56,768 bases of DNA from CAIPVR01 sp049316905 (lineage in GTDB: Bacteria > Actinomycetota > Acidimicrobiia > Acidimicrobiales > Microtrichaceae): positions 1 through 56,768 of the forward strand of contig JBMOJH010000011.1 of the NCBI GenBank assembly GCA_049316905.1. Direction: 5' to 3'. Below the pieces are notes generated by a model, which saw only the letters and a list, made by a program, of their open reading frames with translations, was not told the DNA's origin and did no database searches. The position numbers were made by a program, and so were the translations under genes. Positions 26,694-35,207 of the stretch are shown here, piece by piece (the first letter of the stretch is position 1; each line of letters starts with the position of its first letter).

Positions 26694-27953
26694 TCAGACG
26701 GGAACGGTCCGGACGGTGGGGGCGGCCGCGGCATTCCGTACCCGTCCGGCGCGGCGGACCATCACCGATCCCCACAGCGCCGCGCCGGCGCACGCGACCG
26801 CACCGAGACCGAGCGCCCAGCGCGCGCCGTAGGTCTGCGCCACCCAGCCCACCAGCGGGCCGCCGAGCGGCGTGGTGCCCAGGAACAGCATCGATTGGAG
26901 CGCGAGGACCCGCCCGCGCATCTCGGGGTCGGCCCGGAGCTGCACGATGGCGGTGGACGCCGTGAGGAACGCGATGCTGGCGAGGCCGACCGCGAACGCC
27001 ACGGGTAGGGCGGCACCGATGCCGGGCACGACTGCGAAGAACGTCATGGCCACACCGAAGGCCACCGCGGCGCGCACCACGTTGCGCACACCCACCTCGG
27101 TGCGACGGGCCACCGCGAGTGCCCCCACGAGCGATCCGAGGCTCAGCACCGAGAAGATGATGCTGAAGGTGGTGGTCGAACCCGACAGGTCGCGGGTGAC
27201 GAACAGGGGCATCACGGTGCCGAAGTTGAACGCGAGGGTGCCGACCACGCCCATCATCACGAGCGGCACGAACAGCTCGGGGGTGCGGCGGACGTACCGC
27301 AGGCCCTCGCGCACCTGGCCGGGCGCCCGGGGCGCCGGGACCGAGCGCCGCAGCTCCGACGGCCGCATGAGCCACAGGCTGGTGAGCACCGCCACGTACG
27401 AGAACGCATCGGCGAGGAACGCCCAGCCGAACCCGACGGTGGCGATGAGCAGGCCGGCGAGCGCAGGCCCCACCACCCGCGACGAGGTCATGAGCGCCGA
27501 GTTCAGGCTCACCGCGTTGGGCACGTCGGGCTCCGGCACCATCTCCACCACGAAGGCTCGGCGGGCGGGGTTGTCGAACGCCACGGTGACCCCACCGAAC
27601 AGGGCGACGGCGAAGATCGTCCACACGGGTGCGCCGGTGAACGCCACCACCGCCAGGGCGAAGCTCTGCACCATGGCGAGCGACTGGACCACCAGCAGGA
27701 GCCGGCGCTTGTCGGCGCGGTCCGCCACGAGCCCTGCCCAGGGGCCGATCAACAGCATGGGCCCGAACTGCGCGGCGGCCAGCAGGCCGAGCGCCACGCC
27801 GGAGTCGGTGAGCCGCAGGACCAGCAGGCTCTGGGCCAGCAGGGTCATCCAGTTGCCGACCTGGGAGATCGTCTGGCCCACGAAGAACAACCGGAAGTTC
27901 CGGATGCGCAGGCTGGCGAAGGTGGCGCGGCCGAACCGCTCGACGCGGGTCAT
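26694..27953 (-). CDS. MFS transporter (EntS-like)
   Basis: A 419-residue transporter with 12 predicted helices. RIRNFRLFFVGQTISQVGNWM at the N-terminus and GLVADRADKRRLLL as the loop 2-3 motif place it in the EntS/multidrug group of the major facilitator superfamily. Drug, siderophore or fatty-acid-like substrates are known in relatives. It overlaps marR by 4 bp, so the regulator and pump are co-expressed. It is probably repressed by that MarR protein until its ligand appears. Confidence 0.9.
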   Translation of the reverse strand: MTRVERFGRATFASLRIRNFRLFFVGQTISQVGNWMTLLAQSLLVLRLTDSGVALGLLAAAQFGPMLLIGPWAGLVADRADKRRLLLVVQSLAMVQSFALAVVAFTGAPVWTIFAVALFGGVTVAFDNPARRAFVVEMVPEPDVPNAVSLNSALMTSSRVVGPALAGLLIATVGFGWAFLADAFSYVAVLTSLWLMRPSELRRSVPAPRAPGQVREGLRYVRRTPELFVPLVMMGVVGTLAFNFGTVMPLFVTRDLSGSTTTFSIIFSVLSLGSLVGALAVARRTEVGVRNVVRAAVAFGVAMTFFAVVPGIGAALPVAFAVGLASIAFLTASTAIVQLRADPEMRGRVLALQSMLFLGTTPLGGPLVGWVAQTYGARWALGLGAVACAGAALWGSVMVRRAGRVRNAAAAPTVRTVPV

Positions 27954-28435
27954 GGCGAGTCCACCAGTCGTTCCAGCACCTGCACGGCACCGGCGAGGCG
28001 CGCCCGGTCGCGGGCCGGGAGGGCCTCGATGCGCTCGTCGAGCCAGGCCACCTTCCGGGCCCGGTTGCTGGTCACGAGGTGGTCACCCGCGGTGGTGGTG
28101 ATCACCCGGACAACGCGACGGTCGGCCGCGTCGGTGATGCGCTGGACCAGGCCGTCCTCCTCGAGCTTGCCCACGACCTTGGTGATCGTGGGCGGGGCCA
28201 CCCGCTCGCAGCCGGCGAGGTCGCCGAGTGTGATCGGCCCGTGCCGGTGGATCGACGCGAGGACCGAGAGCTGGCTCGGGGTCATCTCCGAGCCGGCCTC
28301 CCGGCGCATCCGGCGTGCGAGGCGGGTCACGACCATCTGCAGGCGCGGGGCGACGTCCTGCGGCGGCGCGCCGGCCGCCGCGGCATCGGGAACAGCGGTG
28401 GCGGCACGGGAGGCGGGAGCAGCGGCGGCGTTCAC
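27950..28435 (-). CDS. MarR-family transcriptional regulator
   Basis: A 161-residue winged-helix repressor. MTPSQLSVLASIHRHGPITLGDLA leads into the recognition helix VAPPTITKVVGKLEEDGLV, then the wing TDAADRRVVRVITTTAG with the DxRxxxV motif. The N-terminal 35 residues are Ala/Pro-rich and disordered. The GTG start follows TAAACT by 7 nt, and a near-perfect palindrome adjoins that box, suggesting autorepression. The MFS pump downstream is the likely target. The ligand is unknown. Confidence 0.92.
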   Translation of the reverse strand: MNAAAAPASRAATAVPDAAAAGAPPQDVAPRLQMVVTRLARRMRREAGSEMTPSQLSVLASIHRHGPITLGDLAGCERVAPPTITKVVGKLEEDGLVQRITDAADRRVVRVITTTAGDHLVTSNRARKVAWLDERIEALPARDRARLAGAVQVLERLVDSP

Positions 28436-28442
28436 GGCAGAT

Positions 28443-28448
28443 AGTTTA
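28443..28448 (-). promoter_or_regulatory. -10 box TAAACT of the marR-MFS operon
   Basis: TAAACT on the minus strand, 7 nt before the GTG at 28435. Confidence 0.45.
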
Positions 28449-28466
28449 CCAACCTAATTAGTTTGG
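28449..28466. promoter_or_regulatory. MarR operator palindrome
   Basis: CCAACCTAATTAGTTTGG is an 18-bp palindrome with one mismatched pair (positions 5/14). It lies just upstream of the -10 box in a strikingly AT-rich island. It also lies 86 bp before the ATG of the divergent DUF2804 gene, so it may regulate both. Confidence 0.7.
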
Positions 28467-28552
28467 CGAAGGGTCGGTTCCGGGTGAACCGCGTCACGGG
28501 CGGGCCGGGGCGGCGCTTGACCGGTCCGCGGTCCGCGGACGAGCGTGCGCCC

Positions 28553-29587
28553 ATGGTGCGCCTCACCCACGAACCCGAGCTCACCCACCCCGTCGACCTC
28601 TGCGACGGGGAGGGGCACCTCGCTCCCGACGCCCGGGGTTGGTCGCGCGTGCCGCTGCACCGCTGCAACCTGTCCGGCCGGTGGGGCCGCACCAAGCGGT
28701 GGGACTACTGGGCCGTGCTGTCGCCGACCCACACGGTGGCGCTCGTGTACGCGGACGTGGACTACCTCGGCATCGCCGAGGTGTGGTGGGCCGACCTGCG
28801 GTCCGGGCGCTCCGGCGGTCGGAACCGAACGGTGCCCCTGGCCCGCGGGATCTCGCTGCCCGACCGGCCCGGTACCGAGCCGCTCCGGTACCGCGACGGC
28901 CGGCTCGACCTGTCGATCGAGGACGACGGCGCCGGCACGCACCTGCGCGCCACCTGGACCGAGCCCGACGGCTCCTCCGGGTCGCTGCTCGTCACCGTGG
29001 ACCTGCCCCCCGGCCACGAGTCGCTGAACGTGGTGATCCCGTGGAGCGACCGGACGTTCCAGTACACCTCGAAGCACCAGGCCCGTCCCGCCCGCGGCGT
29101 GCTCGAGGTGGGTGGTGAGCGCACCGAGTTCGGCGGGGCGACCGGACCGGCGTGGGGCGTGCTCGACGTGGGCCGCGGCCGCTGGCCCTACCGGACCCGG
29201 TGGAACTGGGGCGGCGGTGCCGGAGCTGCGGTCTCCGGCGAGGTGGTCGGCCTGCAGCTGGGCGGGAAGTGGACCGACGGGACCGGCTTCACCGAGAACG
29301 GCATCATCGTGGACGGCGTGCTCCACAAGGTGGGCGGCGAGCTGGTGTGGGACTACTCGTGGGAGCGGCCGATGCACCCCTGGCGGGTGGTCGACCCCGA
29401 GGGCCGGCTCGACCTGCGCCTCGTCCCGCGCTTCGACAAGCACACGTCGGTCGACGCGGTGGCGCTGCGCACCGAGGTGCACCAGGTGTTCGGGAGTTGG
29501 TCCGGCACGGTGGTCACCGACGACGGCCGGGAGCTGGAGCTGCGGAACCTCACCGGGTTCGCCGAGGAGTCGCGCTCCCGTTGGTGA
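28553..29587 (+). CDS. DUF2804 domain protein
   Basis: A 344-residue protein rich in aromatic beta strands. It starts with LTHPVDLCDGEGHLAPDARGW and has the RTKRWDYWAVLSPTH and RTRWNWGGGAGA segments that I associate with DUF2804. A C-terminal strand reads LDLRLVPRFDKHTSVDAV. It has no signal peptide and no known activity; the fold may resemble lipocalin-like or carotenoid-hydratase-like barrels, which is a guess. The ATG at 28553 is preferred over an upstream TTG frame that overlaps the MarR operator. Confidence 0.75.
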   Translation: MVRLTHEPELTHPVDLCDGEGHLAPDARGWSRVPLHRCNLSGRWGRTKRWDYWAVLSPTHTVALVYADVDYLGIAEVWWADLRSGRSGGRNRTVPLARGISLPDRPGTEPLRYRDGRLDLSIEDDGAGTHLRATWTEPDGSSGSLLVTVDLPPGHESLNVVIPWSDRTFQYTSKHQARPARGVLEVGGERTEFGGATGPAWGVLDVGRGRWPYRTRWNWGGGAGAAVSGEVVGLQLGGKWTDGTGFTENGIIVDGVLHKVGGELVWDYSWERPMHPWRVVDPEGRLDLRLVPRFDKHTSVDAVALRTEVHQVFGSWSGTVVTDDGRELELRNLTGFAEESRSRW

Positions 29588-29611
29588 GCCGCTCGGGCAG
29601 ACTCTGACGCC

Positions 29612-31231
29612 ATGGCAGCGATCTCCCGACGGGCCGCGCTCACCGGCGGCGCCGTGGCCGTCGGCGCCGTCGTCGTGGGCGGTGCGATCGGGGCCCGGGC
29701 CGGTTCGGGCGACCCACCGACGGTGTCGCTCGGCGCCCCTGGCGCCACCGATGGCCCGTCCACCACCGCCACGCCGGCCAACCCGGCGCAATGGCTGATC
29801 GACGAGAACGCGAAGCCGGGTGCGCCCGGCGGGTGGCAGGTGCCCGACGAAGCGCCCCAGGTGTGGAACAAGATCCGCGGGTACGCCACCGCCACCAGCG
29901 TCAACCGGGGCGAGGGCATCGACCTGCGGGTGAACACCGCGGCGCCCGAGTGGCGGCTCGAGGCCTACCGGATCGGCTGGTACCAGGGGTCCGGCGGTCG
30001 ACTCGTCTGGCAGTCCGAGACGCAACCCGGCGAGCGTCAGGACCCTGCGGTGCTCGACGCGTCGGTCGGGACCTGGACCGCGCCGTGGCGCACGAACCTC
30101 AGCGTGAGCACCGACGGCTGGCCGCCCGGCATGTACCTGCTGAAGCTGGTGTCCTCCGACGGCGGCCAGACCTGGGTGCCGATCGTCGTGCGCGACGACA
30201 CCAGCACGGCCGCGCTGCTCGTGCAGAGCTCGGTCACCACCTGGCAGGCGTACAACTCGTGGGGCGGGAAGAGCCTCTACGCCGGCGACGAGGCCGGTGA
30301 GGGCGGCAACGCCTCGGGGCGCGCGGACGTGGTCACGTTCGACCGGCCGTACTACCGCAAGGGCTCCGGCGAGTTCTTCGGCCGCGAGTTCGAGCTGGTC
30401 CAGTTCGTGGAGAAGCACGGCATGGACGTCACCTACTGGACCGACATCGATCTCCACGCCACGCCCGACCGTGTGCGGTCGCACCGGGCGCTGCTCTCCC
30501 TCGGCCACGACGAGTACTACTCCACGTCGATGCGCCGGGGCCTGGAGGCCGCCCGTGACGCCGGCACGAACCTGGTGTTCCTGGGCGCCAACGCGATCTT
30601 CCGCAAGATCCGCCTGGAGCCGAGCGAGACCGGGCCGTTCCGCAACGAGGTCAACTACCGCGACGCCGCACGCGACCCGATCACCCGGACCGACCCCTCG
30701 GAGGCCACGGTGAGCTGGCGGGCGGCGCCGGTGAACGAACCGGAGAGCTCGCTGATCGGCAACCTCTACGAGTCGAACCCGGTGAAGGCCGACATGGTGG
30801 TGGTCAACACCGAGAACTGGCTGTTCGAGGGCAGCGGCCTGCGCAACGGCGACGTACTGCCGGGCCTGGTGGCCAACGAGTACGACCGGGTGACCCCCGA
30901 GCGCCCCACGCCCGAGAGCATCGAGGTGTTCTGCCACTCGCCGCTGGTCTGCCGCGGGAAGCGCAGCTTCGCGGACGTCACCTGGTACGACGCGCCGTCG
31001 GGGGCCGGGGTGTTCGCCGTGGGCACGTTCGAGTGGATCAAGCGCCTCGGCGAGGACGTGGCCGGACGGGCACCCTCGGCGGCCGACCCGCCGGCTGCGA
31101 TCCAGGCCGTCACGAAGAACCTGCTCGACGCGGTGGCCGCGGGGCCGGCAGGGGCGGCGCACCCTGCGGTGCGGAACCTCGAGCAGCTCGGGATCCGGCC
31201 CGGCTACGTCGCCGACCCGCCACCCACCTGA
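29612..31231 (+). CDS. Tat-exported N,N-dimethylformamidase beta-subunit-like protein
   Basis: A 539-residue protein. The N-terminus ISRRAALTGGAVAVGAVVVGG has a twin-Arg plus hydrophobic core, so Tat export is likely. A Ser/Thr/Pro linker precedes the domain. The body contains VQSSVTTWQAYNSWGGKSLY, TDIDLH and SLGHDEYYSTSMRRGLE, the conserved stretches of the large subunit of N,N-dimethylformamidase. That enzyme uses non-haem iron bound by Tyr/Tyr/Glu. Homologues in actinobacteria often lack the small subunit, and none is seen here. The substrate is unknown; the gene may act on amides outside the membrane. Confidence 0.78.
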   Translation: MAAISRRAALTGGAVAVGAVVVGGAIGARAGSGDPPTVSLGAPGATDGPSTTATPANPAQWLIDENAKPGAPGGWQVPDEAPQVWNKIRGYATATSVNRGEGIDLRVNTAAPEWRLEAYRIGWYQGSGGRLVWQSETQPGERQDPAVLDASVGTWTAPWRTNLSVSTDGWPPGMYLLKLVSSDGGQTWVPIVVRDDTSTAALLVQSSVTTWQAYNSWGGKSLYAGDEAGEGGNASGRADVVTFDRPYYRKGSGEFFGREFELVQFVEKHGMDVTYWTDIDLHATPDRVRSHRALLSLGHDEYYSTSMRRGLEAARDAGTNLVFLGANAIFRKIRLEPSETGPFRNEVNYRDAARDPITRTDPSEATVSWRAAPVNEPESSLIGNLYESNPVKADMVVVNTENWLFEGSGLRNGDVLPGLVANEYDRVTPERPTPESIEVFCHSPLVCRGKRSFADVTWYDAPSGAGVFAVGTFEWIKRLGEDVAGRAPSAADPPAAIQAVTKNLLDAVAAGPAGAAHPAVRNLEQLGIRPGYVADPPPT

Positions 31232-31246
31232 TCGCGGCCCCATCCA

Positions 31247-31295
31247 CGTCTGCGGAGGTTGACTCGCCTCTGGGGCGACCGAGGACCCCTATGTC
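31247..31295 (-). repeat. 49-bp structured repeat element, copy 2
   Basis: Inverted copy of 22210-22258 (45 of 49 identical). It contains the TAG stop of the SDR gene. On the minus strand, GACCCC (31303-31298) pairs with GGGGTC across an 8-nt loop, and TCGCC pairs with GGCGA across 5 nt. Confidence 0.8.
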
Positions 31296-32173
31296 GCGGG
31301 GTCGGGGTCGAAGGGGGGGCGGCCCATCTGATCCCGGACCGTCACCACCGGCGGCTGCGTCAGCGTCCGGCGCTGCCAGTTCGCCCCGTCCACCACGAGT
31401 GTGTGGCCGGAGATGAACCGTCCGTACGGCGACGCCAGGAACGTGGCCGCCCACCCGAGCTCCTGGCGCTCCCCCACCCGCAACGCCGGCTGGCACACGT
31501 CCTTGTCGTGCGTGCGCCGCAGGTTGCCCTGGATGTCGTCGGTCATGTCCTCGTGCGGCATCAGCCCGGGCACCAGGCAGTTCACCTGGATCCCCGACGG
31601 GCCCCACTCCACCGCGAGCGTCTCGGTGAGGTTCTTCACCCCGGCCTTGGCCGCGGACGAGTGCGCGAAGCCCGGCCCACCGGTCCACGCGTAGGTCGCC
31701 CCGATGTTGATGATCGAGCCGGGCGTGCCCGCGGCGAGGTGCCGACGACCGAACTCCCGGCAGCAGAGGAACGTGCCGTTGAGCGTGATGTCCACCACGG
31801 TCCGCCAGGCGTTGGGCGACATGTCCTCGGCCGGCACGGGGAAGTTCGCCGCCGCGTTGTTCACCAGCACCCCCGGCAGCCCGAACCGCTCCTCCGCCGC
31901 GTCGAACGCCGCGGCGACTGCGTCGGCGTCGCGGATGTCGCACTCGACGGTGAGCACCTCCGCGCCGAGCTCCTCCATCGCGGTCCGGCCGGCGGTGAGG
32001 TGCTCGGGCTTGCGGCTGGCGATGACGAGCGAGGCGCCGAGCCGGGCGAACTCCGACGCGATCGCCTTGCCGAGGCCGGTACCGGCGCCGGTGACGAACA
32101 CGGCGGTGCCGTCGAAGGTGCCCGACGGCAGGGCGCTCGCGCCGGCGGGTGGGGGTGGGGGCAGTCCGGCCAT
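31289..32173 (-). CDS. Short-chain dehydrogenase, 2,4-dienoyl-CoA reductase-like
   Basis: A 294-residue Rossmann-fold SDR. The cofactor loop is TGAGTGLGKAIA near residues 28-39, with SRKPEH favouring NADP(H), and VNNAAANFPVPAEDMS follows. The usual YxxxK is replaced by SSAAK within GFAHSSAAKAGVKNLTETLAVEWGPSGI. That pattern is typical of the peroxisomal/mitochondrial 2,4-dienoyl-CoA reductases. The enoyl-CoA hydratase gene just upstream, with 2 bp between them, supports a role in oxidation of unsaturated fatty acids. The 3' end lies within a repeat element. Confidence 0.82.
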   Translation of the reverse strand: MAGLPPPPPAGASALPSGTFDGTAVFVTGAGTGLGKAIASEFARLGASLVIASRKPEHLTAGRTAMEELGAEVLTVECDIRDADAVAAAFDAAEERFGLPGVLVNNAAANFPVPAEDMSPNAWRTVVDITLNGTFLCCREFGRRHLAAGTPGSIINIGATYAWTGGPGFAHSSAAKAGVKNLTETLAVEWGPSGIQVNCLVPGLMPHEDMTDDIQGNLRRTHDKDVCQPALRVGERQELGWAATFLASPYGRFISGHTLVVDGANWQRRTLTQPPVVTVRDQMGRPPFDPDPAT

Positions 32174-32175
32174 GG

Positions 32176-32955
32176 TCAGCTCCCCCGGTAGGTGGGCTCG
32201 CGCCCCTCGGCCCGCGCCGCGCGGAACTCGGCGAAGTCCTCGGACTTGTTGAGGAACGTCTGGTAGATGAGCTCGTCCTCCATCGACGCCCGCACCGCCG
32301 GACGGGCCAGGTGGCTGAGCACCCGGCGGGCCAGCTTCACGGTGACGGCGGGCGCCGCCGCGATCTTCTCGGCCATCTCGCGGGCCGTGGCGTCGAGCTC
32401 CTCCCGCGGCACCACCCGGCTGACGATCCCGTGCGCGAGCGCCTCCTCGGCCGAGAGGCGCCGGCCGGTCAGGACCATGTCGCTCACGAGGCCCGGCCCG
32501 CACATCGAGTGGAGCACCGCCACCCCGCCGGTGTCGGGGATCACCCCGTGGCCCACCTCGGGGAGCATGAAGCGGGCGTCCTCGGAGCAGATCCGCACGT
32601 CGCAGAGCAACGCCCGCTGGAACGATCCGCCGATCGCCCAGCCCTGGATCGCCACGATCACGGGCGCCTCGAGCTCCCAGAGCTGCTGGATCCCCCGGAT
32701 CCCCCGGGTCATCAGCTCGTGATGGGTGAGGTCCGTCGTCTTTTGGCCGATCGACCCGACGTCGCGGCCCGACGACCACGACTTCCCCTCGCCGCGCCAG
32801 ATCACCGCCCGCACCTCCGGCCGCTCCCGGAGCTCGGCGAGGATCCCGAACAGCTCGGCGTCCATCGGGTCGTCGAAGGCGTTGTGCTTGTCGGGGTGGT
32901 CGTTGGTGATGGTGGCGATCGGTCCGTCGATCTCCAGCCTGACCCGTTCGTCCAT
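32176..32955 (-). CDS. Enoyl-CoA hydratase/isomerase family protein
   Basis: A 259-residue crotonase. It has the CoA-binding stretch NDHPDKHNAFDD, the oxyanion segment AIQGWAIGGSFQRAL (about 105-119), and the LPEVGHGVIPDTGG region with a glutamate in the catalytic position. The C-terminal helix ends FRAAR...REPTYRGS. It is likely to hydrate 2-enoyl-CoA or act as an isomerase; the family is promiscuous. The ATG at 32955 has a TAGCCT box 8 nt upstream. It is the first gene of an operon with the dienoyl-CoA-reductase-like SDR. Confidence 0.9.
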   Translation of the reverse strand: MDERVRLEIDGPIATITNDHPDKHNAFDDPMDAELFGILAELRERPEVRAVIWRGEGKSWSSGRDVGSIGQKTTDLTHHELMTRGIRGIQQLWELEAPVIVAIQGWAIGGSFQRALLCDVRICSEDARFMLPEVGHGVIPDTGGVAVLHSMCGPGLVSDMVLTGRRLSAEEALAHGIVSRVVPREELDATAREMAEKIAAAPAVTVKLARRVLSHLARPAVRASMEDELIYQTFLNKSEDFAEFRAARAEGREPTYRGS

Positions 32956-32963
32956 GGCGGCGG

Positions 32964-32969
32964 AGGCTA
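32964..32969 (-). promoter_or_regulatory. -10 box TAGCCT of the hydratase-SDR operon
   Basis: TAGCCT on the minus strand, 8 nt before the ATG at 32955. Confidence 0.4.
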
Positions 32970-32986
32970 CCGGCGCCCGGACGCGG

Positions 32987-33020
32987 CACGGGGCCCGATC
33001 CGTGCGGACCGGGCCCCGTG
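32987..33020 (-). terminator. Terminator of the secreted-protein gene
   Basis: CACGGGGCCCG / CGGGCCCCGTG, an 11-bp perfect stem with a 12-nt loop, 26 nt downstream of the stop at 33046. Confidence 0.75.
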
Positions 33021-33045
33021 GGAGGGAGGAGTGTCGACCGGCTGG

Positions 33046-33711
33046 TCAGTTGCCGCCGGTGGAGCCGCCGTCGGCGGGCGGGGGTGCGTCGGGGCCACCG
33101 CGGCCGGGGCCGCCCTTGAACCCGTTGTTCACCATGTCGGTGATGCGCTGGGTGCCCTCGATGAGCTTCTGGTCGGCCTCGGCCTGGGTGTGCTCACCGG
33201 ACTTCACCTCCTCGTCGAGGTGGGCCTTGAGCCCGGCCACCATCGCGTCGATCACCTTCTGCTTGTCGACGCCCTTCTCCTGGGCGATCTGGGCGAGGGT
33301 CTTGCCCGACTGCAGCTCGGTGCGGAGCTGGTCCGCGGTGAGACCGAGGGCCTCGGCCGCCTTGTCGAGACCCGGGCCGCCGCGCATGCCGCGACCGCCG
33401 GGCCCGCCGTGACCACCGGGACCGCGCTCACCCTTGGGCGGGCCGGCGTCCACCAGGGCCTTGATGACCGCATCGGCCTGGGCCTGGGTGATGGTGCCGT
33501 TGTCGACCAGCGGCTTCAGCGTCTCCTGGAAGCGCTGGGAGGGATCGGGACGCTGGGCGTCCGGGGCGGGCGCCGTGGCCGGCGCCGTCGTGGTGGTGGT
33601 GTCCTGGGCCCCGGACACGCCGCTGCTGCCGAGGACGGCGCCCGCGAGGCCACCGCCCACCAGGCCGGCGGAGAGCCCCGCTGCCACCAGTGCCGTCTTC
33701 ACCTTGTTCAT
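33046..33711 (-). CDS. Secreted helical protein, likely target of the adjacent two-component system
   Basis: A 221-residue protein with a signal peptide (about residues 1-36, ending VSGAQ). A Thr-rich stretch is followed by two short helical modules: LKPLVDNGTITQAQADAVIKALV and LGLTADQLRTELQSGKTLAQIAQEKGVD. A Gly/Pro-rich linker separates them. The second module resembles helix-turn-helix-like repeats of other actinobacterial secreted proteins; I know no function. GGAAGG lies 6-8 nt before the ATG. The GTGAGAG-N4-GTGAGAG box 88 bp upstream matches a box in front of the response-regulator gene, so the protein is probably part of that envelope-stress circuit. Confidence 0.75.
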   Translation of the reverse strand: MNKVKTALVAAGLSAGLVGGGLAGAVLGSSGVSGAQDTTTTTAPATAPAPDAQRPDPSQRFQETLKPLVDNGTITQAQADAVIKALVDAGPPKGERGPGGHGGPGGRGMRGGPGLDKAAEALGLTADQLRTELQSGKTLAQIAQEKGVDKQKVIDAMVAGLKAHLDEEVKSGEHTQAEADQKLIEGTQRITDMVNNGFKGGPGRGGPDAPPPADGGSTGGN

Positions 33712-33798
33712 GTGTCGTTCCTTCCGTCGTGTGTGGAGCGGTCGTTCGTCCGCACCACCCACGCTCGTGGTTGCCGGTGTGATGGTGCCCAGATCCAG

Positions 33799-33816
33799 GT
33801 GAGAGCAGGGTGAGAG
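33799..33816. promoter_or_regulatory. Response-regulator box upstream of the secreted-protein gene
   Basis: GTGAGAG-CAGG-GTGAGAG, a perfect direct repeat with 11-bp period as for OmpR/PhoB-family dimers. It matches the site at 35969-35986 in spacing and orientation. Confidence 0.65.
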
Positions 33817-33832
33817 TCCCGACAACCGGCTC

Positions 33833-35194
33833 TCAGGAAGCGGCCGCCGCCACCGGGAGCTGGAATCCGACCACCGCGCCGCCCTCGGGCCGGTTGGCCA
33901 CGAACACCGTGCCGCCGTGGGATTCCGCGACGTCACGCACGATCGACAGGCCCAGCCCGGACCCGGGCCGGCTCCGCGCCGAGGTCGCCCGGTAGAAGCG
34001 GTCGAACACCATCGGGAGGTCCTCCTCGGCCACGCCGGGCCCGGAGTCCGCCACCTCCACCCGGCCGGCCACCACGGTCACGGTGACCGGGCCATCGCTG
34101 TCGTCGAACTTCAGGGCGTTCTCCACCAGGTTGCCCACCGCCCGCTCGAGCGCCGGGGTGCGGCCGAGCACCTGGGTGCCGTCGCCGCGCACCTCGACCG
34201 GACGGCCGGAGCGCTGGGCGGCACGGGCCGCCACCCGCTCCGCGAGCGGGGTGAGCGCCACCACCTCGGTGGGTGGCTCCTCGCGCCGGTCGGTGGCGAG
34301 CTCCACCACCTCGTTGACCAGCTGGGTCAGCTCCTCGGTCTCACCCTCGAGGTCGTCGAGCACGCGCTCGCGGTCGGCCGCGGTCAGCCGGTCGGCGCGA
34401 CGCAGCGCGTAGACGTTGGCGCGCAGGCTGGTGAGCGGGGTGCGCAGCTCGTGGCCCGCGTCCTGCACCAGGCGCTGCTGGTCCTCCTTCGACCTCGACA
34501 GCGCTGCGAGCATCGAGTTGAACGCTCCTGCGAGCCGGCCGGTCTCGTCGGTCCCGGCCCCGGGGACCTGTACGTCGAGGCGCCCCGTGACGGTGACCTC
34601 CTCGGCGGCCGCCGTCAGCTGCTCGAGCCGGCGGGTCACCTGGCGGGCGATGAACCAGCCCACCGCCGCGGCCGCGGCGATGACCAGCGCACCCGCGACC
34701 AGGATCCGGCTGCGCAGGCCGTCCAGCACCGCCCGGTTCTCCACCACGCTGCGGGCCCCCTGCAGGGCACCGCCCCGACCGCCGACCCCCGAGGTGAGCA
34801 CCCGGTACGGGTCGCCCACCACGGTGGCGTCCTCGTACAGGTCGTAGCGCTGCGACGACGCGGCCACCGTCCGGGCCCCGGAGCTCACCGGGATGTCCAA
34901 TGTGCCCGGCCCGCCGAGCACGGCGCCGTCCGCGTCGAGCACGCGCAGCGTCACCGCGTTGCGGTCACCCGGCCGCACCCCGAGCAGGGGCCCGCCGGCG
35001 GGCGGGCCATAGCGGTCACCGTCGCGGTCGGGCCCGCGCCGGTCCGAGAGCCGGCCGACGGCCTCGCGGAGGGACTGGTCGACCTGCTCGTTCAGCTGCT
35101 GGCTCGTGGTGCGGTAGGCGAACACACCGACGGCCACCGTGGCCGCGGTCGACAGCGCCACCAGGGCCAGGACCAGCTTGAGGCGGAGGCTCAC
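33833..35194 (-). CDS. Sensor histidine kinase with HAMP domain
   Basis: A 453-residue kinase. It has an N-terminal membrane helix at about 5-27, an extracytoplasmic sensor of about 130 residues, and a second helix at about 162-184. HAMP follows, then HisKA with the phospho-His in QDAGHELRTPLTSLR. HATPase has GNLVENALKFDD, DSGPGVAEEDLP and GSGLGLSIV. It is an OmpR-partner kinase, similar in layout to mycobacterial MprB-like or TcrY-like sensors. A GTG start lies 13 bp after the regulator stop. It probably senses an envelope condition. Confidence 0.92.
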   Translation of the reverse strand: MSLRLKLVLALVALSTAATVAVGVFAYRTTSQQLNEQVDQSLREAVGRLSDRRGPDRDGDRYGPPAGGPLLGVRPGDRNAVTLRVLDADGAVLGGPGTLDIPVSSGARTVAASSQRYDLYEDATVVGDPYRVLTSGVGGRGGALQGARSVVENRAVLDGLRSRILVAGALVIAAAAAVGWFIARQVTRRLEQLTAAAEEVTVTGRLDVQVPGAGTDETGRLAGAFNSMLAALSRSKEDQQRLVQDAGHELRTPLTSLRANVYALRRADRLTAADRERVLDDLEGETEELTQLVNEVVELATDRREEPPTEVVALTPLAERVAARAAQRSGRPVEVRGDGTQVLGRTPALERAVGNLVENALKFDDSDGPVTVTVVAGRVEVADSGPGVAEEDLPMVFDRFYRATSARSRPGSGLGLSIVRDVAESHGGTVFVANRPEGGAVVGFQLPVAAAAS

Positions 35195-35207
35195 GACGGC
35201 GGTCCGC

